A stretch of 64,000 nt of DNA from Streptomyces asoensis. GTDB taxonomy: Bacteria; Actinomycetota; Actinomycetes; Streptomycetales; Streptomycetaceae. The position numbers were made by a program, and so were the translations under genes. Positions 54,825 to 62,767 of the stretch are shown piece after piece (the first letter of the stretch is position 1; each line of letters starts with the position of its first letter). Location of the stretch: NCBI RefSeq assembly GCF_013085465.1, contig NZ_CP049838.1:992001-1056000 (forward strand), read 5' to 3'. The notes beneath the pieces were generated by a model. That model was not told where the DNA came from. It saw only the letters and a list, made by a program, of their open reading frames with translations, and ran no database searches.

Positions 54825-54868
54825 CGCCCCGTGCCGCCCGCGAGTTCTCACGCGGGCGGCACGGGGCG
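54825..54868. terminator. strong 18-bp hairpin
   Basis: Perfect 18-bp arms (CGCCCCGTGCCGCCCGCG and its complement) with loop AGTTCTCA. It is the most stable stem in this part of the window and could terminate adhE (from the left) and the broken USP gene (from the right). The rest of 54464-55019 shows no gene. Confidence 0.7.
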
Positions 54869-55019
54869 ACGGGTGTCCTGTCGCGGCTCGCGGGCCGGCA
54901 GGCCGCCGACACATCTTGGTCGGTGCGTCGCGTGCCCGACGCGATCGTCGGACACGCGACGTGTCCCGGAGACGGGAACGCACCATGGAGGCGGGCGGCC
55001 GGACAGTCGGACGACACGC

Positions 55020-55650
55020 TCACGTCGTCGGCACCAGCACCACGGGACAGTGGGAGTTGCAGCAGGACGTGCGCGACCGGGCCCAGCTGAAGGCCGAACC
55101 GACCCGCACGGCGGGCGCGCGCCGATGACCACGACACCGGCCTCCCGCGTACCGGCCAGCAGGGCCTGTGCCGGACCGGTGCGCACCGTGCGGCTGTCGA
55201 CCTCGATGGTCGGGTGCGCCTCCCGCAGCCGAGCGATGCCGAACCGCGGAACAGCCTCCTCCGCTCGGCTCTGCCTCGCCTGACGCTCCCGGCCGGGGCT
55301 GGTCGCGGCCACCAGCGACGGTAATTCGGGTGCGGTGTGGCGGTGTGTCGAGGAATGCAGGACGCGCAGCCTCACGCCGCGCCGCGCCGCCTCCTCGAAC
55401 GCGTACACGGCAGCCGCTTCGGCGTCGCTCTCCAGTCCGAGCAGCACTCCACGCCCCTCACCGCAGGGGTGATCCCCTCCGACGACCAACAGCGGGCCTC
55501 GCACGTGCGCGGCCAGGCGCCGGCTCACCGAGCGTGCCAGAACGCCGACGACACCGCCGAACCCCCGGGCGCCCACGACGGTGGTCCGCTTCCTCGCTCT
55601 CCTTCGTCAGCGCCGGCACGACGCCGCCCTCCACGGCCTTGGTCTCCAGT
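55020..55650 (-). pseudogene. universal stress protein remnant, multiply frameshifted
   Basis: Pieces of a tandem UspA protein appear in successive frames on the minus strand: 'ETKAVEGGVVPALTKE', then 'GARGFGGVVGVLARSVSRRL' (ATP loop, first domain end), 'VLLGLESDAEAAAVYAFEEA' (second domain start), 'REAGVVVIGAR', then RRAGRFGLQLGPVAHVLLQ and a final 'NSHCPVVLVPTT' before the stop. At least three frameshifts, and most of domain 1 is missing. The 5' end is fused to a nitroreductase fragment. Confidence 0.8.
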
Positions 55651-55713
55651 GTCCAGGCCGAAACGCCATGGCTGGGTGTTGTGGATCGACGGTGCGGCGA
55701 GGGGTCTCGGGAT
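55645..55713 (-). pseudogene. Acg-type nitroreductase N-terminal fragment
   Basis: Minus-strand reading gives LAAPSIHNTQPWRFGLDTGD, matching the AAPSMHNAQPWRFRF block of the intact gene at 47206-48195. A TGA precedes it and the sequence changes to USP after about 20 residues. It is a deletion scar, not a gene. Confidence 0.72.
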
Positions 55714-56059
55714 TCATGGCGTCCAGGCGGGTGTTGTGCATGATGCCCTTCTAACGCGTGGGCGTAGGACGGGGGTTCTGTCCCACCAGCGTGTGCGCCC
55801 GGCCACGGCCCCGTCAGAGGCCGTGGTCCTCGCGCCGGGCCCGAAGAGGCCACACCCGACCCAGCGACCGGGGCACCGCGACATCGCCGCAGCTCTCCTC
55901 CTCCGATCACCTCGGTGCCGACACGGAAGGCGGACCCCCGCCCGGCGTGAGTCCGAGGCAAGGACGGGCCGGTCGGTGACGGTCCACCGGCCGGGCCTTC
56001 GTCTGCCCTTCGTATGCCCTCTGCCCTCGTCCTCGAACGGCCGGCCGGCCCCGCCGCAT

Positions 56060-56093
56060 GGGCCATACGGACCCAGCCGGTGACCATCGGCCC
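56060..56093. promoter_or_regulatory. DosR-like boxes upstream of oleate hydratase
   Basis: GGGCCATACGGACC (56060-56073) and GTGACCATCGGCCC (56080-56093), centres 20 bp apart, end 76 bp before the gene start. Each matches only 10-11 of 14 positions, but the spacing is right. The remaining gap (55714-56059) holds no gene I recognise. Confidence 0.5.
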
Positions 56094-56168
56094 ACTGACC
56101 GCCGTCGCGGCACGGACGAGAGTGGCCGTGCGGTTCCCGATCAGCTGGACAGAACAAGGAGTTGTGCG

Positions 56169-57740
56169 GTGGCCAAGGCGTATCTGGTGGGCAGCGGCAT
56201 CGCCGCGCTCGCCGCGGCGACGTTCCTCATCCGCGACGGCGGTTTCGACGGATCCGACATCCACCTCTACGAGGAGCAGCGGAACATCGGCGGGAGCCTG
56301 GACGCGGGTGGCACGGCGGAGACGGGTTACACGATGCGCGGCGGGCGGATGTTCGAGGCCGAGTTCCGCTGCACGTACGACCTGCTGTCCGGCATCCCCT
56401 CCCTCGACGACCCCTCGGTGTCGGTGACCCAGGAGACCCTGGCCGGGCACGAGGACTTCGCCTGGGACGACATCAGCCGTCTCGTCGACGGAGAGGGAAA
56501 GATCGTCGACGTCCGCTCGATGGGGTTCTCCGAGCGGGACCGGATAGACCTGGTCAGGTGTCTGGCGACCCCTGAAGGACATCTGGACGGCAAGCGGATC
56601 ACCGACTGCTTCGGCGAACACTTCTTCACCACGAACTTCTGGTTCATGTGGTGCACCACGTTCGCCTTCCAGCCCTGGCACAGCGCGATCGAGTTCCGCC
56701 GCTACCTCAGGCGCTTCGTCCACCTCTTCCCCGAGTTCGCCTCCATGTCAGGGATCCAGCGGACCCGTTACAACCAGTACGACTCCATCGTGCTGCCGCT
56801 GACGACCTGGCTGCGCGAGCGCGGCGTCACCTTCCACACCGGCTGCAGTGTCACCGACCTCGGGTTCACACCCGGTCCTCGGAGTGGCACCGTGCAGACC
56901 GTCCACCTCACCCGTGGCGGCCACGACGAGAAGATCACCGTCGCTCCCGGGGACCTGGTCCTGGTCACGAACGGCTCCATGACCGATGCCTCCAGCCTCG
57001 GCTCACACAGCGCGGCGCCCCCACCGGCGCCCCATCGCTCCGATGCCTGGCTGCTGTGGCACCGGCTTGCCCGGGGGCGTGAGGACTTCGGCAACCCCGC
57101 CGCCTTCGACAAGCACGTCAAGGAGTCCCGCTGGGAGTCGTTCACCGTCACGACCAAGGATCCCGCTTTCCTCCAGGCGTTGGAGGAGTTCACGGGCCGG
57201 GACACGGGCAAGGCCGGCTTGATGACGTTCACCGATTCCAACTGGCTGCTCACCATCGTCGCCCAGCGCCAGCCCGTCTACCGCCACCAGCCCGACGGGG
57301 TCTCGGTCTGGTGGGGTTACGGCCTCTTCCCCGGCCGCGCGGGCAACCACACGCCCAAACCGATGACGATGTGCTCCGGCCGGGAGATCCTGGAAGAAGT
57401 GTTGCGCCACCTGCGGTTCGACGAGGCACTCACGGCCCGCGTCCTGGCCACCTCCACCGTCGTGCCCTGCGTGATGCCGTACATCACCAGCCAGTTCCTG
57501 GCCCGTCGGCGCGACGACCGTCCCAAGGTCGTTCCCGAGGGATCGGTCAACCTCGCCTTCATCGGGCAGTTCGCCGAGGTGCCCGACGACGTCGTCTTCA
57601 CCGTCGAGTACTCCGTACGCACCGCCTGGACGGCGGTGTCCCGACTCCTCGGCCTCGAAAAGCAACCACCCGCGGTCTACAAGGGCCACCACGATCCCCA
57701 CGTCCTCGCCGGAGCTCTGGAGACCATGCACCGCCGGTAG
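56169..57740 (+). CDS. ohyA: oleate hydratase
   Basis: A 523-residue FAD-dependent fatty acid hydratase of the OhyA (myosin-cross-reactive antigen) family, which adds water to the cis-9 double bond of oleate or linoleate. The FAD fold starts YLVGSGIAALAAATFLIRDG. Diagnostic segments include RNIGGSLDAGG, then 'TNFWFMWCTTFAFQPWHSA' and 'GYGLFPGRAGNHTPKPM'. GTG start with AAGGAG 7 bp upstream. The length is complete. It may alter membrane lipids or detoxify free fatty acids under stress. It is flanked on both sides by broken genes but is itself intact. Confidence 0.94.
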   Translation: MAKAYLVGSGIAALAAATFLIRDGGFDGSDIHLYEEQRNIGGSLDAGGTAETGYTMRGGRMFEAEFRCTYDLLSGIPSLDDPSVSVTQETLAGHEDFAWDDISRLVDGEGKIVDVRSMGFSERDRIDLVRCLATPEGHLDGKRITDCFGEHFFTTNFWFMWCTTFAFQPWHSAIEFRRYLRRFVHLFPEFASMSGIQRTRYNQYDSIVLPLTTWLRERGVTFHTGCSVTDLGFTPGPRSGTVQTVHLTRGGHDEKITVAPGDLVLVTNGSMTDASSLGSHSAAPPPAPHRSDAWLLWHRLARGREDFGNPAAFDKHVKESRWESFTVTTKDPAFLQALEEFTGRDTGKAGLMTFTDSNWLLTIVAQRQPVYRHQPDGVSVWWGYGLFPGRAGNHTPKPMTMCSGREILEEVLRHLRFDEALTARVLATSTVVPCVMPYITSQFLARRRDDRPKVVPEGSVNLAFIGQFAEVPDDVVFTVEYSVRTAWTAVSRLLGLEKQPPAVYKGHHDPHVLAGALETMHRR

Positions 57741-57812
57741 CCAGGAGCGCGGTCCGACCGCCACCGGACGGTGAGCCGCTCGACCGGCTGACGAAGTCGA
57801 GGCGGGGATTCC

Positions 57813-58094
57813 GGGGCCGAAGGCGGAGAAGAGCCGGCACAGCACGCTGGTGTTCTTCAAGGTGCCGAGCACTGCTGTGTACAGCTCGGGGCAGCGGCCG
57901 AGCAGGGTGAACACCCGGTCTCCGCGGCCGACGCCGAGTGACCGCAGAACGTTCGCGAAACGCGCCGTACGTCGGGCCGGTTCCGCGTACATGACGGTGG
58001 AGACGGAGTCGTCCCGAGCGACGCAGCGCAGGGCGACCTTGTCCGCGTGGGCGGACGCCGCGTGCAGGTCGACCGCCTCGTGGGCCATGTCGAG
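57813..58094 (-). pseudogene. acetyl-CoA synthetase-like (AMP-forming) fragment
   Basis: About 94 residues of an acs-type AMP-forming acyl-CoA synthetase: 'MAHEAVDLHAASAHADKVAL', 'RFANVLRSLGVGRGDRVFTL' and 'ELYTAVLGTLKNTSVLCRLF'. This is a small piece of the N-terminal region of a protein that is normally 600 or more residues; the ATP motif and C-terminal domain are missing. Its left end stops short of the oleate hydratase end. Its right end is joined to an alcohol dehydrogenase fragment in the same orientation. Confidence 0.8.
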
Positions 58095-58113
58095 ACGGGG
58101 TGGGACGACCGAT

Positions 58114-58319
58114 GTGATCCAAGATCTCACCCACGGCCTCGTGGCCAAGGACCGTCCCCGGTTTCACCTCGGGGAGGTCTCCGCGCAGGATGTGCAGATC
58201 ACTGCCGCAGACGGTGGTGGCGTCGACGCGCACAATCGCGTCGGTCGCCTCCTCAATCGCGGGGTCCGGGGCGGTGTCCCAGGAGATGTGCCCGGGCCGT
58301 GATAGACGAGCGCTCGCAC
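58114..58319 (-). pseudogene. zinc alcohol dehydrogenase N-terminal fragment
   Basis: The reading VRALVYHGPG, a one-base shift, then 'HISWDTAPDPAIEEATDAIV', 'CGSDLHILRGDLPEVKPG' and 'TVLGHEAVGEI' matches the first ~65 residues of the intact dehydrogenase at 25455-26525. It breaks off 20 bp before the acs fragment. It is a dead paralog left by a deletion that fused two genes. Confidence 0.8.
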
Positions 58320-58405
58320 GGTACTCACTCCTCGTTCCCCCACCTCCACGGTCACCCCGGCGGAACACCCTGACAACACGGACCCGGGTCGTCGTGCGTG
58401 TCCCG

Positions 58406-59926
58406 TCAGTCCGGTTCCATGTAGGGGCGGCGGAAGACCGGGGCCTGGCCTGTGCCCCAGGGGCGTACGGTTGCCAGCGCCCTGGCGACCGCGGACTCCA
58501 ACGGGCCGCTGGTGTCGACGGCGACGGCCTCGGGCCACGCGGGTTCCCCGGCCGCCATGGCGGTGGCGATGTCGAGGTCGGCGTCGGACGGGCCGGGGGC
58601 GCGCGTGCTCAGGCGGGCCGCTGACACGTCGTCCGGGACGTGGCAGTGCAGGGCGACCAGGTCGGCGCTGGTGCGTTCGGCCACGCGCTGTGCCGCTTCA
58701 CGCTGTGCGGTGTCGGACCAGGTGGCGTCCAGAACGACGGACTCGCCGGCGGACAGCAGGGCGGCCGCCCGGTCGAGGAGGGTGGCGTAGGTCCTGGCGG
58801 TCCATTCCGGTGTGTACAGGCCTTCGCCGTAGCCGGCCGCCGCGGACTGCTCCGCGGGAATGCCCGCCAGTTCCTTGCGGACGCGGTCACTGCTGAGCAG
58901 GGTGACCCCCAGCCGGTCGGCCAGCGCACCGGAGAGGGTGGACTTCCCGCTGCCCGGCAGCCCGCCGACGACGGTCAGGCCGACAGCGGAGGTGCGCAGG
59001 TGACGCAGCGTCGTCGAGACCAGCCGTCGTGACGCCACCTCCGCGCCCGGCGCACCCTGGCGGGCCTGGATCAGGGAGACCTTGGCGCGGACGAACGCGC
59101 GGTAGGCGACGTAGTGGTGCCACAGCGACGCGGGAGCGCGGTCGCCGGAGTATTCGCCGTACCGCGCGAGGAAGTACGCGGCGGCCTCCGGGGCCCCCAG
59201 GTGTTCCAGATCCATGGCGAGGAAGGCCGCGTCGTCCAAGCCGTCGACGTAGCGCAGCCGGTCGTCGAACTCCAGACAGTCGAGGATGCGAGGGCCGTCG
59301 TCGAGGCAGAAGACGTCCTCGGCGAGCAGGTCACCGTGGCCGTCGACCACCCGCCCCTGCTGGATGCGGGAGGCGAACAACCGCTCGCGGCCTGCGAGAT
59401 AGCGGCGCACCAGTTGCTCCGTCTCCGTCATCCCCTCGGGCACGGAGCCGTCGTCGGCCATCACGTGGATCTGCGCGAAGCTGGCCTCCCAGCGCGACGA
59501 CAGGGCGTCCCGCGTGCCCTGCTCGTCCACCTCCGGACCACGGGGCGCCTCCGCGTGCCACGCGGCGAGGTGCCGGGCTACGGCCCGCAGGACGTCGTCC
59601 AGGGCGACGCCCTCTCGGACCAAGCGGGAGAGACGCCGGTCCGCGGGCATGCGGCGCATCACCACAAGTGGTTCGGGCGCCTCCGTGTCGGGACTGCTGA
59701 ACTCGCCCAGGCCCAGATAGACGTCGGGGGCGAAGCGGCGGTTGAGAGCGATCTCGCGTTCGCACGCGTGCCGGCGCGCCGCCCGCGTGGTGTAGTCCAG
59801 GAAACCCAGGTCCACCGGCTTCTTGACCTTGTAGGCGCGGTCCCCGGCGAAGAACACGATCGCGGTATGGGTCTCGCACACCTCCGCGCGCGGGGGCGGT
59901 GGCCCGTGGTGGCCGGGCTCAGTCAT
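58406..59926 (-). CDS. APH-like kinase fused to AAA/zeta-type P-loop domain
   Basis: A 506-residue fusion matching the Rv2004c family of the mycobacterial DosR regulon. The N-terminal part resembles aminoglycoside/choline kinases: VVDGHGDLLAEDVF carries the HGDL loop, 'LDCLEFDDRLRYVD' the metal site. The C-terminal part is a P-loop kinase with Walker A GGLPGSGKSTLSGAL (near residue 335) and 'SSDRVRKELAG'. The substrate is unknown. The ATG at 59924-59926 overlaps the end of the upstream USP by 8 bp, so the two are translationally coupled, as with the adjacent Rv2005c/Rv2004c pair. Confidence 0.88.
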   Translation of the reverse strand: MTEPGHHGPPPPRAEVCETHTAIVFFAGDRAYKVKKPVDLGFLDYTTRAARRHACEREIALNRRFAPDVYLGLGEFSSPDTEAPEPLVVMRRMPADRRLSRLVREGVALDDVLRAVARHLAAWHAEAPRGPEVDEQGTRDALSSRWEASFAQIHVMADDGSVPEGMTETEQLVRRYLAGRERLFASRIQQGRVVDGHGDLLAEDVFCLDDGPRILDCLEFDDRLRYVDGLDDAAFLAMDLEHLGAPEAAAYFLARYGEYSGDRAPASLWHHYVAYRAFVRAKVSLIQARQGAPGAEVASRRLVSTTLRHLRTSAVGLTVVGGLPGSGKSTLSGALADRLGVTLLSSDRVRKELAGIPAEQSAAAGYGEGLYTPEWTARTYATLLDRAAALLSAGESVVLDATWSDTAQREAAQRVAERTSADLVALHCHVPDDVSAARLSTRAPGPSDADLDIATAMAAGEPAWPEAVAVDTSGPLESAVARALATVRPWGTGQAPVFRRPYMEPD

Positions 59927-60788
59927 GAGGGACGACGGCGACGGGGCAGCGCCCGTGATGGATGGCCGCGTGGGCGATCGGACCCAGGTGGGGTGCCACA
60001 CCGTGCCGGTGTGCCCGCCGGCCGACGACCAGCAGCGCCGCGCCTTCGGCGGCCTGCACGACGGCCTTGGCGGGGCTTGCGAGACGGATGCTGTCGGCCA
60101 CGTCGACCCGCGGGTACTTCTCGCGCCAGGGGCCGAGCGCCTTGCTCAACTCCCTCTGCGCGTCCCGCGTCATCTCGTCCGTGGCGGCGTGGTCAACCCC
60201 CCAGGGCACGCGCGCGTGAAGCGGCACGCTCCGGCCGTGCACGGCCACCAGCGGAACGTCCCTGGCCGCGGCGGTGTGGAACGCGAAGTCGAGCAGGTCG
60301 TCGGAGGATCCGTTCAGTTTCAGGGCCACGGCCACGCGGCCCGCAGGGGCCGGAGGTGTTCCCTCCACCCGGGTTTCGGCGCGGACCAGTACCACCGGCC
60401 GCTCCGCCCGGGCCACGACGGGCATGCTGACGTCGCCCAGGAAGTAGCTCTCGACGGGCTCCAGCCCCCGCGAGCCGAGCACCACCAGCTCGGACTCCGA
60501 CGCCGCCTGGAGCAGGGCCTCCTGAGCGTCGTCGGCCACCAGGCTCCCGACAATGGTCAGGCCCGGGTGGCGGGCTTGGAGTTCGGCCCGCGCGGTGTGC
60601 ACGAGACGCTTCGCCCAATAGTTCTGATCGACCTCGGAGTGGGCATGGGCGGGTTCCGGCGCGAGCAGGGGCCACGCGTGCAGCAGGCGCAGCGTGAGCC
60701 GGCGCTTCTCGGCCTCTTCGGCGGCCCAGCGGGCGGCGGCGAGGCTTTCGGGTGAGCCGTCGAGGCCCACGGTGATGACTGGCTGCAT
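59919..60788 (-). CDS. universal stress protein, tandem UspA domains (USP 4)
   Basis: A 289-residue tandem UspA protein starting MQPVITVGLDGSPESLAAAR with GGAGG upstream. Domain 1's loop is GSRGLEPVESYFLGDVS: the final Ser/Thr of the ATP motif is replaced by Asp, which may weaken nucleotide binding. Domain 2 ends 'HHGRCPVAVVPHD'. It overlaps the APH/AAA kinase gene by 8 bp and they form an operon. I find no clear DosR-like box in the 200 bp upstream, unlike USP 2 and USP 3. Confidence 0.92.
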   Translation of the reverse strand: MQPVITVGLDGSPESLAAARWAAEEAEKRRLTLRLLHAWPLLAPEPAHAHSEVDQNYWAKRLVHTARAELQARHPGLTIVGSLVADDAQEALLQAASESELVVLGSRGLEPVESYFLGDVSMPVVARAERPVVLVRAETRVEGTPPAPAGRVAVALKLNGSSDDLLDFAFHTAAARDVPLVAVHGRSVPLHARVPWGVDHAATDEMTRDAQRELSKALGPWREKYPRVDVADSIRLASPAKAVVQAAEGAALLVVGRRAHRHGVAPHLGPIAHAAIHHGRCPVAVVPHD

Positions 60789-60990
60789 GGCGGCGGCCTC
60801 CGTCTCGTACGAAGCTGGATACGACGGTGGGTGACGGTGAACGAGTCCGATGGGTGCATGCTCCGGACGTCGCCGACATGCCGAGGCGCGGTGCTTCTCT
60901 CCTTCGAGGAGTACCCCAATCCCCTCTCCGGCGCATGTGGAGCCGTGGAGGGGAGGCCGGTCACGTGGCACCCGCCACGAGAGGAGACAG

Positions 60991-62269
60991 GTGCGGTGGC
61001 GATTCCCTGGTGGTCGGCATCGACGGGTCCGAAGCCAGTCTGGAGGCGATGGACTGGGCCGCCGACGAGGCAGTCCGGCACAGCGTGCCGCTCCACCTCG
61101 TGCACGCGGCGGCCGGTGACCGCGAGCCGTCCGACGTGATCAGTGCCGCCTCGGAACGCGCCAGGGGAAGAGCTCCCAGGGCGCAGCTGTCGAGCGAGGT
61201 GCTGCACGAGGACGCCGCCGCTGCCCTCGTCGACAGGGGACGCAACGCGTTCGCGCTGGTGCTCGGGTCCAGAGGTCTGGGAGACCTCGCCGAAATGCTC
61301 CTGGGCGCGGTCAGCCTGGCCGTGGCGGCACGAGCGGACTGCCCGGTGGTCGTGGTGCGAGGTGCCGCTGAGCACAGGGACGGCCAGTTCGGGAACATCG
61401 TCGTCGGTGTCGAGGAGGGGGAGGGCATCGGCACGGCTTTGCAGTTCGCTCTGCGGGAGGCTCAGGTGCGGAGCTGCCGGCTGACGGCGGTGCACGCCTG
61501 GAATCCGTCATCCAGAGCTCTCACCACGCGGCCGGCTCCGTCGTAGTACGCCATGGAGGCCCATCGGCGCCCGCCGTCACAGGTCCTCGACGGGGCCCTG
61601 CGCGGCCTTGCGGAGCGGTATCGCGACGCCCGGGTGAGCTCCAGGGTGATCGAGGGCCCGGCCCGCCGAGCGCTGCTGGACGCGGCGTCGGAAGCGGACC
61701 TGCTGGTCGTCGGCGCCCGCAGGCGCCCCGTCGGCACGATGGCTCACTCCTTCGTGGAGGCGTTCGCCTCGGAGGAGGAGGCGTTCCGCGTCTTCGCCCG
61801 GTGCCATCCCGGCCCGGTGACCCTGCTGGTGGACACCTACGACACGGAGGAAGGCGTCCGTGTCGCGGCACGCGTCCTGCGGGACCTGGACCGCGGGCCC
61901 GGCTCCGCCGTGCGGCTGGACAGCGGCGACCTCGGGGAACTGGCGGTACGGGCCCGGTCGATCCTTGACGACGCGGGGCTGCCGGACGTGCGGATCGTCG
62001 CCAGTGGTGGTCTCGACGAGTACGCCGTGGACGACCTCGTGCGCTCCGGGGCACCGATCGACACGTACGCCGTGGGCACCCGTGTCGGCGTGTCGGCCGA
62101 CGCACCGTACCTGGACTCCGCGTACAAGCTGGTCGAGCCCGACGGCCACCCGGTGATGAAGCTCTCATCGGCGAAGGTGACGGCACCCGGCCGCAAACAG
62201 GTCTTCCGCCGCCCCGGCTGCGCCGACGAACGAACCCCGTCCGGATCGCATCGGCCCGTACCGAGGTGA
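60991..62269 (+). pseudogene. USP - nicotinate phosphoribosyltransferase chimera with frameshift and in-frame TAG
   Basis: The 5' part is a tandem UspA protein: SLVVGIDGSEASLEAMDW, ATP loop GSRGLGDLAEMLLGAVS. The likely GTG starts at 60991/60996 are out of frame with it. A TAG at 61544-61546 interrupts the same frame before domain 2 resumes ('RVIEGPARRALLDAASEADL', 'LVVGARRR'). At about 61730 it switches in frame to nicotinate phosphoribosyltransferase: 'VGTMAHSFVEAFASEEEAF', 'LLVDTYDTEEGV', 'AVRLDSGDLGELAVRA'. That part lacks both its N-terminus and its C-terminal end. pncB2 (Rv0573c) is a DosR regulon gene in mycobacteria. Confidence 0.82.
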
Positions 62270-62280
62270 GGAGGAAAGCG

Positions 62281-62568
62281 ATGCCACATACGTTGGAATG
62301 GACGGTTCGTCTTCATCTGTTCGAGGACGACGCGGGAACGACGAAGGCACATCTGACCCTGGACACCGGCACCACAGAACTCACCGGTCACGGGACCGCG
62401 CACTGCCATCCGGCGGACTCGAACGTGCCGGAGATCGGTGACGAACTGGCAACGGGCCGGGCCATGAACGACCTGGCCAGGCAACTACTGAAGACCGCAG
62501 AGCGCGACATCAAGGGCATGGGCGCACCGCAGCCACACGGCGGGGAGGTCGCCGGGTGGCCCACGTGA
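62281..62568 (+). CDS. DUF1876 small protein (Rv1738/Rv2632c family)
   Basis: A 95-residue protein starting MPHTLEWTVRLHLFEDDAGT after GAGGAGG. The dsRBD-like alpha/beta pattern and 'LTLDTGTTELTGHGTAHCHP' with 'NDLARQLLKTAERDI' match DUF1876. M. tuberculosis Rv1738, in the DosR regulon, has this fold and resembles ribosome hibernation factors, so a role in translation arrest is possible. It begins 11 bp after the end of the chimeric pseudogene, so its original promoter may have been lost or lies inside that remnant. Confidence 0.9.
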   Translation: MPHTLEWTVRLHLFEDDAGTTKAHLTLDTGTTELTGHGTAHCHPADSNVPEIGDELATGRAMNDLARQLLKTAERDIKGMGAPQPHGGEVAGWPT

Positions 62569-62688
62569 CCGACGGCGATCCCCAAGTCAGAAGTCGAGGG
62601 ACCAGCCATGACACCTCCCGCGCACGGCACAGCAGAGGTGGGCTTCCGGCAGCCCTGCGGGAACTGTAGTCAGTCGGCGCAGCCTCCC

Positions 62689-62702
62689 AGGCTGATCGGT
62701 CC
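62689..62702. promoter_or_regulatory. weak DosR-like box upstream of the DUF1918 fusion gene
   Basis: AGGCTGATCGGTCC (11/14 to the island palindrome) ends 65 bp before the start of the downstream gene. Confidence 0.45.
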
Positions 62703-62767
62703 CGTGCGGCTGCCCGTCGCGCGTGGCACGTTGGATACAGCACCATTCTGCGGAGAGGGCGGACGTC

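Noticed and set aside
61544..61546. TAG in the USP-pncB chimera as a programmed recoding site
   Set aside because: No stem-loop or recoding context is evident, and the same locus carries a start-site frameshift and a truncation, so simple decay explains it better.
60991..62269. The USP-pncB fusion as a functional bifunctional enzyme
   Set aside because: The phosphoribosyltransferase part lacks its N- and C-terminal regions and the USP part is interrupted, so activity is not credible.
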